From: Deltaproteobacteria bacterium | Lineage (GTDB): Bacteria > Desulfobacterota > Desulfuromonadia > Geobacterales > Pseudopelobacteraceae | Length of the DNA: 7,126 bases | NCBI GenBank assembly: GCA_030654645.1 | Contig: JAURXC010000381.1 | Coordinates: 1-7,126 of the forward strand | Reading direction: 5' to 3' | In this document: in pieces, positions 1-5,631 of the stretch | Position numbering within the stretch: position 1 is the first letter of the stretch | How the letters are laid out: the number at the start of each line of letters is the position of its first letter | Program-made: the position numbers and the translations under genes | Notes under the pieces: generated by a model | The model's input: only the letters and a program-made list of their open reading frames with translations | The model's database searches: none | Told to the model about the DNA's origin: nothing

Positions 1-198
1 CCTATTCGAATTTTTTCGGAGCGTCAAAGACCATTGGAATGCAAGGGACAGTACCGTGAATATAAAAACAATTAATGCAGTTTCCTTTAAATTAAGCGGG
101 GCGTCTGGAAAGACGTAATACATAATCCCCCATGTTATCATCGATAACACAACTACTACGGGAACTGTTCCAAGGACTGATCTAATCGCGTGAAACAT
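1..198 (-). CDS. Small two-helix membrane protein, 3' end outside window
   Basis: An open frame of 66 codons starts at ATG 198 and reaches the left edge without a stop, so the C-terminus is not seen. The start is supported by an AGAGGTGG ribosome binding site at 203-210, four bases upstream. The product begins MFHAIRSVLGTVPVVVV and has two hydrophobic stretches, roughly residues 8-30 and 40-58, separated by a short polar loop (FPDAPLNLKE). The visible end is basic (LRKNSNR), as expected after a second transmembrane helix, so the protein may end soon after the edge. I do not recognise the family. It is probably a small inner-membrane protein. Base composition is AT-rich compared with rimI and pyrK at the other end. 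No partner gene is visible upstream, where only decayed sequence lies. Confidence 0.6.
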   Translation of the reverse strand, partial: MFHAIRSVLGTVPVVVVLSMITWGIMYYVFPDAPLNLKETALIVFIFTVLSLAFQWSLTLRKNSNR

Positions 199-285
199 AT
201 GGCCACCTCTGTCTTCATTTATTCATAACGTAGAAAACTACTACTGGTGTTGATATATGGACTGGCTATGCTGCTCCCGTATGGG

Positions 286-307
286 AGAAAGTCTAAAGAA
301 AGTCTAA
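286..307. repeat. 11-bp perfect tandem duplication
   Basis: AGAAAGTCTAA occurs twice head to tail, at 286-296 and 297-307, immediately left of the palindrome that begins at 308. A perfect 2 x 11 copy is typical of slippage or of duplication next to an inserted element. No function is inferred. Confidence 0.85.
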
Positions 308-349
308 GGGTCAAGTCTTGAAAAATCAGTTTTGATATTTCAAGACTTG
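308..349. repeat. Palindromic repeat with perfect 12-bp arms (REP-like)
   Basis: CAAGTCTTGAAA at 312-323 is perfectly complementary to TTTCAAGACTTG at 338-349, with 14 bases between them. The left arm is preceded by GGGT, giving a GGGTCAAGTCTT end. That end resembles the GGGGTC end of the repeats at 789 and 2569. Such GGGTC-ended palindromes are commonly REP-like elements mobilised by REP-associated tyrosine transposases; no such transposase gene is in the window. There is no T-run on either side, so a rho-independent terminator is unlikely, although the stem could stabilise transcript 3' ends. Confidence 0.65.
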
Positions 350-373
350 CCGCCAAGCAGATACGTAGGCTCA

Positions 374-779
374 TCACTTTGATTTTGCAGCAAAAGTAGT
401 GAACAGCTTCGTATTCTCTTTCACAATGAACGTACCGAGTTCAGTCTGGTTCCGGTGTTCAGCCATAATCCAGCTTGGCAGTGCTAAACTGTGGGTCAAA
501 GGCGAACTCACCACGACCAAACATGTTTCTTAAGAACCCTGGCTGATTGTAGCGCTTCTTTGCTGCAACTTTGTCGAACTCAGCAACCGACTTGAGTTTT
601 ACATAAAGGATGTCCGGCACTTTGCTATTTCACTAAACGAGATGCACAGGTTCGTTGGCGCGGTTAAGTTGTTTAATTACAAAATCGGGCAGGGGGATGT
701 TATTGCGTTGGACAAGCGTGCGCAGGCCTTCAAATTTCTGTCGCGCACCATCTGTGCTAAGGTCAAGGTGCGGGGTCGA
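374..779 (-). pseudogene. Decayed protein-coding remnant, family unknown
   Basis: Three adjacent minus-strand pieces read like real protein but are separated by stops and frameshifts. Piece 1 (779-633) includes FEGLRTLVQRNNIPLPDF and ends at tandem TAG-TGA stops. Piece 2 (620-459, same frame, 53 codons if started at GTG 620) includes VPDILYVKLKSVAEFDK and ends at TGA. Piece 3 (466-374, shifted by one base) starts ATGGCTGA across the previous stop and encodes 30 residues, MAEHRNQTELG... to ...FAAKSK. Between pieces 1 and 2 another frame reads SFSEIAK, so two small indels would join them. None of the pieces has a convincing ribosome binding site. The 5' part is missing and abuts the tandem duplication and repeat at 763-825, so truncation by an element is plausible. 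I do not recognise the protein. A set of tiny overlapping genes is the less likely alternative. Confidence 0.45.
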
Positions 780-794
780 TCAAGGTGCGGGGTC
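763..794. repeat. 15-bp tandem duplication at repeat edge
   Basis: TCAAGGTGCGGGGTC occurs at 763-777 and again at 780-794, with GA between them (17-bp period). The second copy runs directly into the 37-bp repeat, whose first six bases GGGGTC (789-794) are shared. The duplication therefore sits exactly at the junction between the decayed gene and the repeat. Confidence 0.85.
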
Positions 795-825
795 TGGCTT
801 CCAAGATAGCAAGTTTGGTCTCCAT
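789..825. repeat. 37-bp repeat, left copy (half element)
   Basis: It begins GGGGTCTGGCTTCCAAGA and matches 2569-2605 at 35 of 37 positions in the same orientation. The right arm found in the other copy (a complement of GGGGTC...CCAAG) is missing here, so this is a half element. Together the two copies bracket the GH13 gene. Read on the minus strand, both encode a similar peptide (METKLAILEARPR here). Confidence 0.8.
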
Positions 826-1000
826 ATTGGTGAGAATTCTGGGGGCCAGCACCCAATGCACCGCTGCCCCACAAAATAAAGCCCCCTCCCGCAACATGAC
901 CGCAACCGGATAATGGTCGCCGTACCCCTCCAAATTCATCTTCTCCAAAGGCCTGCCAAACCGGATTGGCGTCGCGCAATCCCCCTGAGTCACCATCCAC

Positions 1001-2512
1001 TCAAATATTCCTGCAATAGATATCAATCGTCTTGCCATCCACCGTCAGCACCGCCTGGCCGTTATCAACCAGCAACGGCAGCTTTGTCTGCCAGTGTTCC
1101 AGCTCGTTGGCCACCATGGTTACGAAGCGTTGCGGCACCTGGTCCGGATTCAGACGCACCCGGAGTGGGACCGGCATGCGTTCGTAGCCGTTGTTGATGA
1201 TGATCAAGGCCACGTCGTCGCTGGAGATACGCAGAAACGCATAGACCAGATCGTCCGCCCAGAGGGTGATGGTAGTCCCGTACTTGAGCGCTTCGTTCGC
1301 TTTGCGCAAGCGAATCAGATCACGGGTCCATTCGAAGATTTCGTGTTCTTTCCTGAACTTTGGCTGCGGATGGTTGTTCGTACCGATGACGTTCCATGGG
1401 AAATCTCGGCGCAGATCGCGATCATCTCCTGCCTTCCATCCTTCGAGTCCGATCTCGGTTCCATAGTAAAGTTGCGGAATTCCTCGCATGGTAAAGAGTG
1501 CGCCGAGACAAAGCTTGGTGACCCGGATTGCCCAATCGAGCCCCGCACCGTCTCCAGGATGTTTGGTCCGGGCGTGACTCATGATGCGCCGCTGCAGATC
1601 GTGGTTATCAACCAGGGTGACAAGGCCGTTGGCGTTGCGATAGCCGCCTTCGTCGTTTAGCGGGTTGTCTTTATCAAGGACACCTCGCGGTTCGTTTTCG
1701 TTCAAGCGTGGGCGCGCCAGCCAATAGCGCAGGCTTTCGTCATAGATGAAGGTCGAGCGCAAGGCCGTGCAGAGCGGGAAATCAAAAATCGAGTCGAAGT
1801 CGTGGTAGTTCTGGTACTGCAACAATGTGCCGATATCCTCCTTTCCTTCGCAGAGCACCTCCCCGATGAGACAGACATCCGGGTACTTGCCGCGAATCTG
1901 GCATTTAAAGTAGTGCCAAAACTTCTTCTCCACATGCTTTACGGTATCCATGCGGATGTTGGTTACCTTGCCCCTGGTGATCCATTCTTCGATGTTGTTG
2001 ATGAAGTAATCGATAACCTGAGGCATGTCGTGATTGAAATCCGGCAGGCCTGACAGCTCGCCCTTGATATCACCCGTCCCACCGCTGTTGAACCAGTCGG
2101 AGCCGAATCGCTCCTTTGCCCCGTACCCCGCGTGGTTCACGACCATGTCGAGCACCACCTTCATCCCCCTGGCTTCACACTTGTCAACAAATACACCGAA
2201 GCTGTCAATGTCAGTGGAGGTGGGAAGATGGGTGCCGTCGAGCAGGCGGCTGTCGATGCGCTGAAAGTTCTGCGGCCAATAATAGTGGTACGGTTCGGTT
2301 GTCCCGGCTCTTGGAATGTTCTCGTACACCGGTGTTACCCAAATGGCGGACACGCCCAGATTGAGGAGGTAGTCGAGCTTCTCGATGACCCCGTCGAGCG
2401 TACCTCCGTGGATGCTGGTATCCGACTCGGTAACATTCCGCTTGTCCCTGCCGAAGAAACGGTCCGTCACCACGAAGTAAATGACGTCATCCTGGGTTAT
2501 TCGCTTTTCCAT
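1001..2512 (-). CDS. GH13 alpha-amylase-family glycoside hydrolase, cytoplasmic
   Basis: This is a 503-residue enzyme that hydrolyses or transfers alpha-glucosidic bonds in starch- or glycogen-type glucans. All GH13 regions are visible: LGVSAIWVTPVYEN early in the (beta/alpha)8 barrel (52-65), region I DMVVNHAG (122-129), region V LPDFN (156-160), region II IRMDTVKHV with nucleophile Asp189, region III LIGEVL with acid/base Glu218, and region IV VDNHD with Asp305. A beta-rich C-terminal domain occupies about 415-503. The catalytic triad is intact, so the gene is probably functional. There is no signal peptide, which suggests intracellular maltodextrin or glycogen breakdown. The LPDFN motif fits alpha-amylases better than oligo-1,6-glucosidases (QPDLN) or neopullulanases (MPKLN), but the exact substrate is not settled. 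ATG 2512 is chosen because of the strong ribosome binding site. The frame stays open to 2668, but that extension reads through repeat DNA. It stands alone, flanked by repeats, with no sugar-metabolism neighbours. Confidence 0.94.
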   Translation of the reverse strand: MEKRITQDDVIYFVVTDRFFGRDKRNVTESDTSIHGGTLDGVIEKLDYLLNLGVSAIWVTPVYENIPRAGTTEPYHYYWPQNFQRIDSRLLDGTHLPTSTDIDSFGVFVDKCEARGMKVVLDMVVNHAGYGAKERFGSDWFNSGGTGDIKGELSGLPDFNHDMPQVIDYFINNIEEWITRGKVTNIRMDTVKHVEKKFWHYFKCQIRGKYPDVCLIGEVLCEGKEDIGTLLQYQNYHDFDSIFDFPLCTALRSTFIYDESLRYWLARPRLNENEPRGVLDKDNPLNDEGGYRNANGLVTLVDNHDLQRRIMSHARTKHPGDGAGLDWAIRVTKLCLGALFTMRGIPQLYYGTEIGLEGWKAGDDRDLRRDFPWNVIGTNNHPQPKFRKEHEIFEWTRDLIRLRKANEALKYGTTITLWADDLVYAFLRISSDDVALIIINNGYERMPVPLRVRLNPDQVPQRFVTMVANELEHWQTKLPLLVDNGQAVLTVDGKTIDIYCRNI

Positions 2513-2520
2513 GATCCATG

Positions 2521-2530
2521 CTCCTCCTTT
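2521..2530 (-). promoter_or_regulatory. Ribosome binding site fixing the GH13 start
   Basis: On the minus strand AAAGGAGGAG lies eight bases upstream of ATG 2512. The in-frame ATG at 2605 and the longer frame start at 2668 have no comparable site, so 2512 is the supported start. Confidence 0.85.
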
Positions 2531-2568
2531 GAATAAGCATCTCCCTGCAAAGCCGGTGAAATGATACC

Positions 2569-2630
2569 GGGGTCTGGCTTCCAAGACAGCAAGTTCGGTC
2601 TCCATTTTATCAACTTGGAAGACTGACCCC
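2569..2630. repeat. Imperfect palindromic repeat (REP/MITE-like), full copy
   Basis: The left arm GGGGTCTGGCTTCCAAG (2569-2585) pairs with the right arm CTTGGAAGACTGACCCC (2614-2630) at 15 of 17 positions, leaving a 28-base loop. Positions 2569-2605 repeat 789-825. The element lies in the amylase leader, between the amylase start and the transposase remnant. Its GGGGTC ends and TCTT core resemble the palindrome at 308-349, which suggests one family of small palindromic elements. No transposase for it is visible here. Confidence 0.75.
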
Positions 2631-2641
2631 ACACATTGCCC

Positions 2642-2785
2642 GCTCACCGGTATCTTGGTGAGTATCAATATCGTTTCAACCGTCGCTTCGATCTGGCTAA
2701 GATGCTCTCCCGACTGGTCACTGCTACTGTCCGGACAGGCAAGCGTCCAGAAGCCTGGTTGCGGCTAGCGGGAGATCAGTGCTAA
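2642..2785 (+). pseudogene. IS1595-type transposase, C-terminal remnant
   Basis: The plus-strand frame ends at TAA 2783-2785 and encodes YLGEYQYRFNRRFDLAKMLS and then a tail ending AWLRLAGDQC. A Y-L-x-E-[YF]-x-[YF]-R-F-N-R-R segment followed by a short leucine-rich tail is how many IS1595-family (ISXO2-like DDE) transposases end. Only about 47 codons remain, with no start codon or catalytic residues, so this is a dead fragment. Its 5' side is cut close to the palindromic repeat (2630), and its 3' side ends 35 bases before the stop of the small protein gene at 2821. I could not define terminal inverted repeats or a target duplication. The family call rests on remembered motif similarity. Confidence 0.7.
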
Positions 2786-2820
2786 TCAGGATTTAAAATA
2801 ACTTCAGTGGCCGGGTTTCC

Positions 2821-3222
2821 TTATTCTTCGGACTCCATCAGCGGGGCTATCACGTCAAAGTAATCATCCTTCTGGAGTGCCCGCTGCTCGAACACGTCAC
2901 GGGCCACCTCGCCCAAAATGTTCTTGAACTGAGTTCGATCGACCAGCACAATTTCTTTGCCAAGGTGAAGGTGTGGCGTACGGATTCCTCCGTTGACGAG
3001 TCCAGCTATACGCTGGGAATTGGCCTCGTTCAGGCCGGCTAAAGCACTGGAAGCATCCAGGAAACGAGGAGCGACATAACCATTGCCCGGACCGGGCTTG
3101 AATTTGCCCATATCTATTTTCACGCGCGCGGCGGAGAGTGCCTCCGCAAATTTCAGGAACTCCTCGGGGTTGCCTTGAAACTCAACTTCTGCCTTCCAGG
3201 TGAGGGTCTTCTGCTTGATCAT
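2821..3222 (-). CDS. Cysteine-free 133-aa protein of radical SAM cluster, unknown function
   Basis: This is the third gene of the minus-strand cluster, 30 bp after the 384-aa radical SAM gene, with its own strong AGGAGG ribosome binding site. I do not recognise the family. The N-terminus looks like a beta strand (KTLTWKAEVEF, 5-15), then a helix (PEEFLKFAEALSA, 19-31) and another strand (RVKIDM). A Gly/Pro-rich stretch PGPGNGYVAPRF (43-54) follows, then a conserved-looking block with PHLHL (83-87), EIVLVDRTQF (90-99) and a charged helix EVARDVFEQRAL. The tail is acidic (MESEE). There is no signal peptide, membrane segment or cysteine. It could be the substrate of the two maturases, or a binding partner or chaperone for one. 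Its position last in the operon and its folded look favour a partner. The strong ribosome binding site would suit an abundant substrate. Confidence 0.85.
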   Translation of the reverse strand: MIKQKTLTWKAEVEFQGNPEEFLKFAEALSAARVKIDMGKFKPGPGNGYVAPRFLDASSALAGLNEANSQRIAGLVNGGIRTPHLHLGKEIVLVDRTQFKNILGEVARDVFEQRALQKDDYFDVIAPLMESEE

Positions 3223-3230
3223 GGCTTTTA

Positions 3231-3236
3231 CCTCCT
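3231..3236 (-). promoter_or_regulatory. Strong ribosome binding site of the 133-aa gene
   Basis: On the minus strand AGGAGG lies eight bases before ATG 3222. It is much better than the site in front of the first radical SAM gene, which suggests the small protein is made in excess over the enzymes. Confidence 0.8.
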
Positions 3237-3252
3237 GATTAGTTGGCCCCGC

Positions 3253-4407
3253 TCAGTTGCGAGGTGAGAGTTCGTGCCTGCGGCCGCCATCCCGACGATG
3301 GTTCTCCGCGTTCACGTAATTGAACAAGTGATCGGCAAATAGATTGTTGTCGTCCCTGACAAGTGATTCGAATGCGTACCGAGCCGCTTCGATGGCTGCT
3401 TTCTCCATTGCGCACTGTACTGGAGCGGGCATGTCGCTCTCACCGGACATGAACCAGTTCGTGCATCCACACCAACTCATGCAGAAGCGCTTGTAAAAAC
3501 AGTTTGTGCACTCTTCCCGGCGGTTGCCTCTTTTTAGGTGCAAGGCGCAACGTCGCGCCTGGTTAAGCCCTGTCCGAATATTGCCGAGACTGAAAATCAA
3601 GCCGTCGTCCTCGCCGATGAAACGTTCGCAGGGATAGATGTTACCGCTCGGAGCGATCCCCCACTCGCCGTCACCCATAGAACATGTGTCGCTTGGGGAG
3701 TAGCCCCCTTTTACGAAAAGGATCGCCTTGCTGTCGATAAGGTTCAATGCGATCTCGCTGCCGCTCTGGTAGCAAGCGATGTATTGCTCGGCCACTTGTC
3801 TGAAGATATCGTCAAAATGATCGCAGGCTTCTCTCGGCCAAGTTGCCTTAATGTTTGGGCTCAAGTGAATCACGCATACCCCGAGGTTAATGAAGAAGTT
3901 CAGGGTGCGGGGCACGTCAATAAGTGTATCAGGTCCAACAACAGCGTTGACTTCAACGGCTCCAAGCCGTTTGACCGCCAATTCAAGGTTGCGAATGACC
4001 TCGACAAAACTTCCGCTACCGTTGTGCTGGCATCTGTTGCGATCATGCACGTCCTGTGGGCCATCGATACTGAAACAAAGATTTATACCTTGCTCAGCGA
4101 AGTAGTCGAGGATCTCCGGCGATACCAGGGTGCCGTTGGTTGTGATTCCGATACGAACCGGCACAAATTTCTCGCTGGTCCGGCGGTAGGTGTAGGCGAC
4201 GATTTCCCTGATGAGGTCGAACCGCAGCAAGGGCTCGCCCCCAAAAAGACCGAGGTCAAGAGACTTTCCAGCGGGCAAAGATGCCAGAGCGGAGTCGATA
4301 CACTGCTTCGCGGTGGCTAATTGCATGTCCGGCTTGCGGCTACTCCCGGCATAACAGTAGCGGCAGGCCAGGTTACAGCGATGGGTCAGGCTCAAGGTGA
4401 TTTTCAT
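3253..4407 (-). CDS. Radical SAM/SPASM maturase, anSME-like (384 aa)
   Basis: This is a radical SAM enzyme with a SPASM domain, the architecture used for modifying peptides and proteins (anaerobic sulfatase maturases, thioether-forming RiPP maturases). The [4Fe-4S]-SAM motif CNLACRYC has Cys11, Cys15 and Cys18, followed by the GGEP loop at 56-59. The SPASM region has Cys242, then GNIYPC with Cys260, a CTNCFYKRFCMSWCGC block (Cys300, 303, 309, 313, 315) and Cys332, enough ligands for two auxiliary clusters. The C-terminus beyond about 350 is a polar, Arg-rich tail. It is cytoplasmic, with no signal peptide. The start at ATG 4407 overlaps the stop of the upstream radical SAM gene (ATGA), implying translational coupling. 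The family level is certain. The substrate and the bond formed are unknown, and I cannot assign it to a named maturation system. Confidence 0.93.
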   Translation of the reverse strand: MKITLSLTHRCNLACRYCYAGSSRKPDMQLATAKQCIDSALASLPAGKSLDLGLFGGEPLLRFDLIREIVAYTYRRTSEKFVPVRIGITTNGTLVSPEILDYFAEQGINLCFSIDGPQDVHDRNRCQHNGSGSFVEVIRNLELAVKRLGAVEVNAVVGPDTLIDVPRTLNFFINLGVCVIHLSPNIKATWPREACDHFDDIFRQVAEQYIACYQSGSEIALNLIDSKAILFVKGGYSPSDTCSMGDGEWGIAPSGNIYPCERFIGEDDGLIFSLGNIRTGLNQARRCALHLKRGNRREECTNCFYKRFCMSWCGCTNWFMSGESDMPAPVQCAMEKAAIEAARYAFESLVRDDNNLFADHLFNYVNAENHRRDGGRRHELSPRN

Positions 4408-5462
4408 TGCCGTAGCCTCACGAATGGATCAACGCGTTCGAATGTTCCATAAGCCTGCTCGGCCGCTGCCTTACATCCCCCGCGGCACGATTCTTTAAGC
4501 GGGTTGTAGCAGTTGCTACACTCCATGGGCCAAGTGGTGCGGAACGCACTTATGTAGGTATGGTGTTCGTAGATATCGCGCACCGAATCCCGCCGGACAT
4601 TTCCGAGTACCACTGAAGAGTGTTCGCAGACCCGAAAATTGCCAGCAGGGTCAACTATAAGGGTCGACTGTTCGCCTGCGAGAGAACACCAATTGAACCG
4701 GATATGCGGATAGCGTGCAATGTCGACCATGCACGGCTCGATGACAACCCCCGTTGAAACAGGAAATCCGGTGGCAGACGAGATCTCGTCCAGCACGCGC
4801 AGGTTTTCTTCCACCATTGTCGGAGTCAGAAACAACTCCTCGGAATGGTGTAGATTGGCCGCACCGACGTTGATCCTGTTATATAAGAGCGAGTCGGCGC
4901 CCAGCATCATGGCGAGATGAGCCGTTGGACCGATATCGGCGTAGTTTTGGCGGGTTGCAACAAAGACAGCGATCAAGTGTCCACCTGCCAGGTGCACGTT
5001 TGTCATGCCGTCTATCAAGGCATCCCACGCGCCGGGGTGACCGGACAATCGATCGTGCACTTCACGCCTCCAACTGAGAAGTGATATCTGGTAGCTGCTG
5101 CCGCTCACGGTCGCATCCACCAGTGCTTCGGTCAAATTGGTGCCATTAGTGATGATCTGAACCGCGAGGCCCTGCGAGCGGATAAATTGGACAATATCGG
5201 GGAGGTCGGTCCTCAGCGTCGGTTCTCCGCCACTGAGGACCACCGTTGTCAGGGGGAGATCTTCCATCAACTTGAGAATCGTCCACTTGATCTCAGCGGT
5301 GGTCATTTCTCCGTTCTTGTCCAATGGATACTGCAGTTCGGGCGCACGCCAAGCGTTATAGCAGTGACCGCAACTGTTGTTGCAAAGTCGCGTCAATTCC
5401 AGGACGAATGTGCTTGGCAGTGCTTGTAATTCACCCGTTTCATTGATCGCTTTTCTCGTCAT
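4404..5462 (-). CDS. Radical SAM/SPASM protein, PqqE-like (352 aa)
   Basis: This is a second, clearly different radical SAM/SPASM protein and the first gene of the cluster. The SAM cluster motif CNNSCGHC has Cys27, Cys31 and Cys34, and SGGEP lies at 77-81. The C-terminal SPASM part has Cys259, DPAGNFRVCE with Cys279, then CSNC (315, 318), Cys326 and Cys330 in CRGGC. The CxxC-to-CxxxC spacing is seven residues, longer than the usual five, and no cysteine follows Cys330; Cys244 could supply another ligand. It therefore probably carries one full and one variant auxiliary cluster. ATG 5462 has only a weak ribosome binding site. The next in-frame region (residue 16 on) already leads into the first barrel strand, so the start cannot lie much further in. 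It overlaps the 384-aa gene by four bases. Likely role: peptide or protein modification with its partner; substrate unknown. Confidence 0.92.
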   Translation of the reverse strand: MTRKAINETGELQALPSTFVLELTRLCNNSCGHCYNAWRAPELQYPLDKNGEMTTAEIKWTILKLMEDLPLTTVVLSGGEPTLRTDLPDIVQFIRSQGLAVQIITNGTNLTEALVDATVSGSSYQISLLSWRREVHDRLSGHPGAWDALIDGMTNVHLAGGHLIAVFVATRQNYADIGPTAHLAMMLGADSLLYNRINVGAANLHHSEELFLTPTMVEENLRVLDEISSATGFPVSTGVVIEPCMVDIARYPHIRFNWCSLAGEQSTLIVDPAGNFRVCEHSSVVLGNVRRDSVRDIYEHHTYISAFRTTWPMECSNCYNPLKESCRGGCKAAAEQAYGTFERVDPFVRLRQ

Positions 5463-5513
5463 GGCTATATCCGATCAGTAAGTTAGAAGTTATCGCACTT
5501 ATCCTCTTTAACA

Positions 5514-5542
5514 GGGTAGGTTATGGATTCACAACCCAACCC
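5514..5542 (-). promoter_or_regulatory. Hairpin in the leader of the maturase cluster
   Basis: GGGT (5514-5517) pairs with ACCC (5539-5542), and GGTT (5519-5522) pairs with AACC (5533-5536), around a 10-base loop with small bulges. It sits about 50 bases upstream of ATG 5462. It has no T-run, so it is more likely a leader structure than a terminator. The evidence is base pairing only. Confidence 0.3.
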
Positions 5543-5609
5543 AAATCAAACGCCTTCAGCATATTCATCCCAGCGCAAGGTTCGCCGTGTTATTAGCCAG
5601 CCGATTCAT
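5521..5609 (-). other. Two tiny overlapping leader frames (14 and 15 codons)
   Basis: On the minus strand ATG 5609 opens a 14-residue frame (MNRLANNTANLALG) ending at 5565. Its stop overlaps ATG 5568 of a 15-residue frame (MNMLKAFDLGWVVNP) ending at 5521. The ATGA overlap imitates coupled genes and the pair lies directly upstream of the maturases, where RiPP precursors or leader peptides are often found. Neither has a good ribosome binding site (CTGGG only), and such short frames arise often by chance. Confidence 0.12.
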
Positions 5610-5631
5610 TAGCAGCGGTGATGAAAACTTA

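Larger units (their letters stand above)
199..1000. other. Gene-free stretch of decayed and repeated sequence
   Basis: This 800-base stretch has no intact gene. Positions 199-373 hold the upstream region of the small membrane-protein gene, a 5-bp stem CTCCC/GGGAG at 274-287, an 11-bp tandem duplication and a palindrome. Positions 374-779 hold fragments of a broken minus-strand gene. Positions 763-825 hold a 15-bp tandem duplication fused to a partial repeat copy. Positions 826-1000 are GC-rich and lie just downstream of the amylase stop. A minus-strand frame stays open there from inside the amylase tail through the repeat (763-1038), but I see no ribosome binding site and no family match, so I do not call it a gene. 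Confidence 0.6.

Noticed and set aside
308..349. Rho-independent terminator
   Set aside because: The stem is strong but AT-rich, with a 14-base loop and no T-run on either strand. A repeat element explains it better.
763..794. CRISPR array
   Set aside because: There are only two 15-bp units with a 2-bp gap, no spacers of typical length and no cas genes.
655..879. Plus-strand frame of 74 codons across the tandem duplication
   Set aside because: It lies opposite the decayed gene and repeat, with no ribosome binding site or recognisable sequence.
988..1002. Short inverted repeat TGAGT/ACTCA around the amylase stop as a terminator
   Set aside because: It has only five base pairs and no following T-run.
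763..1038. Minus-strand frame (91 codons) downstream of the amylase, containing GDHYPVAVML
   Set aside because: The motif faintly recalls the SDHYPV end of endonuclease/exonuclease/phosphatase proteins. The frame begins inside the amylase tail, has no ribosome binding site and runs through repeat DNA, so it is not supported as a gene.
1094..1660. Plus-strand open frame (188 codons) opposite the amylase gene
   Set aside because: It is a shadow frame antisense to conserved GH13 coding sequence.
3538..4320. Plus-strand open frame (260 codons) opposite the 384-aa radical SAM gene
   Set aside because: It is a shadow of an unmistakable radical SAM/SPASM gene. No ribosome binding site or domain is visible.
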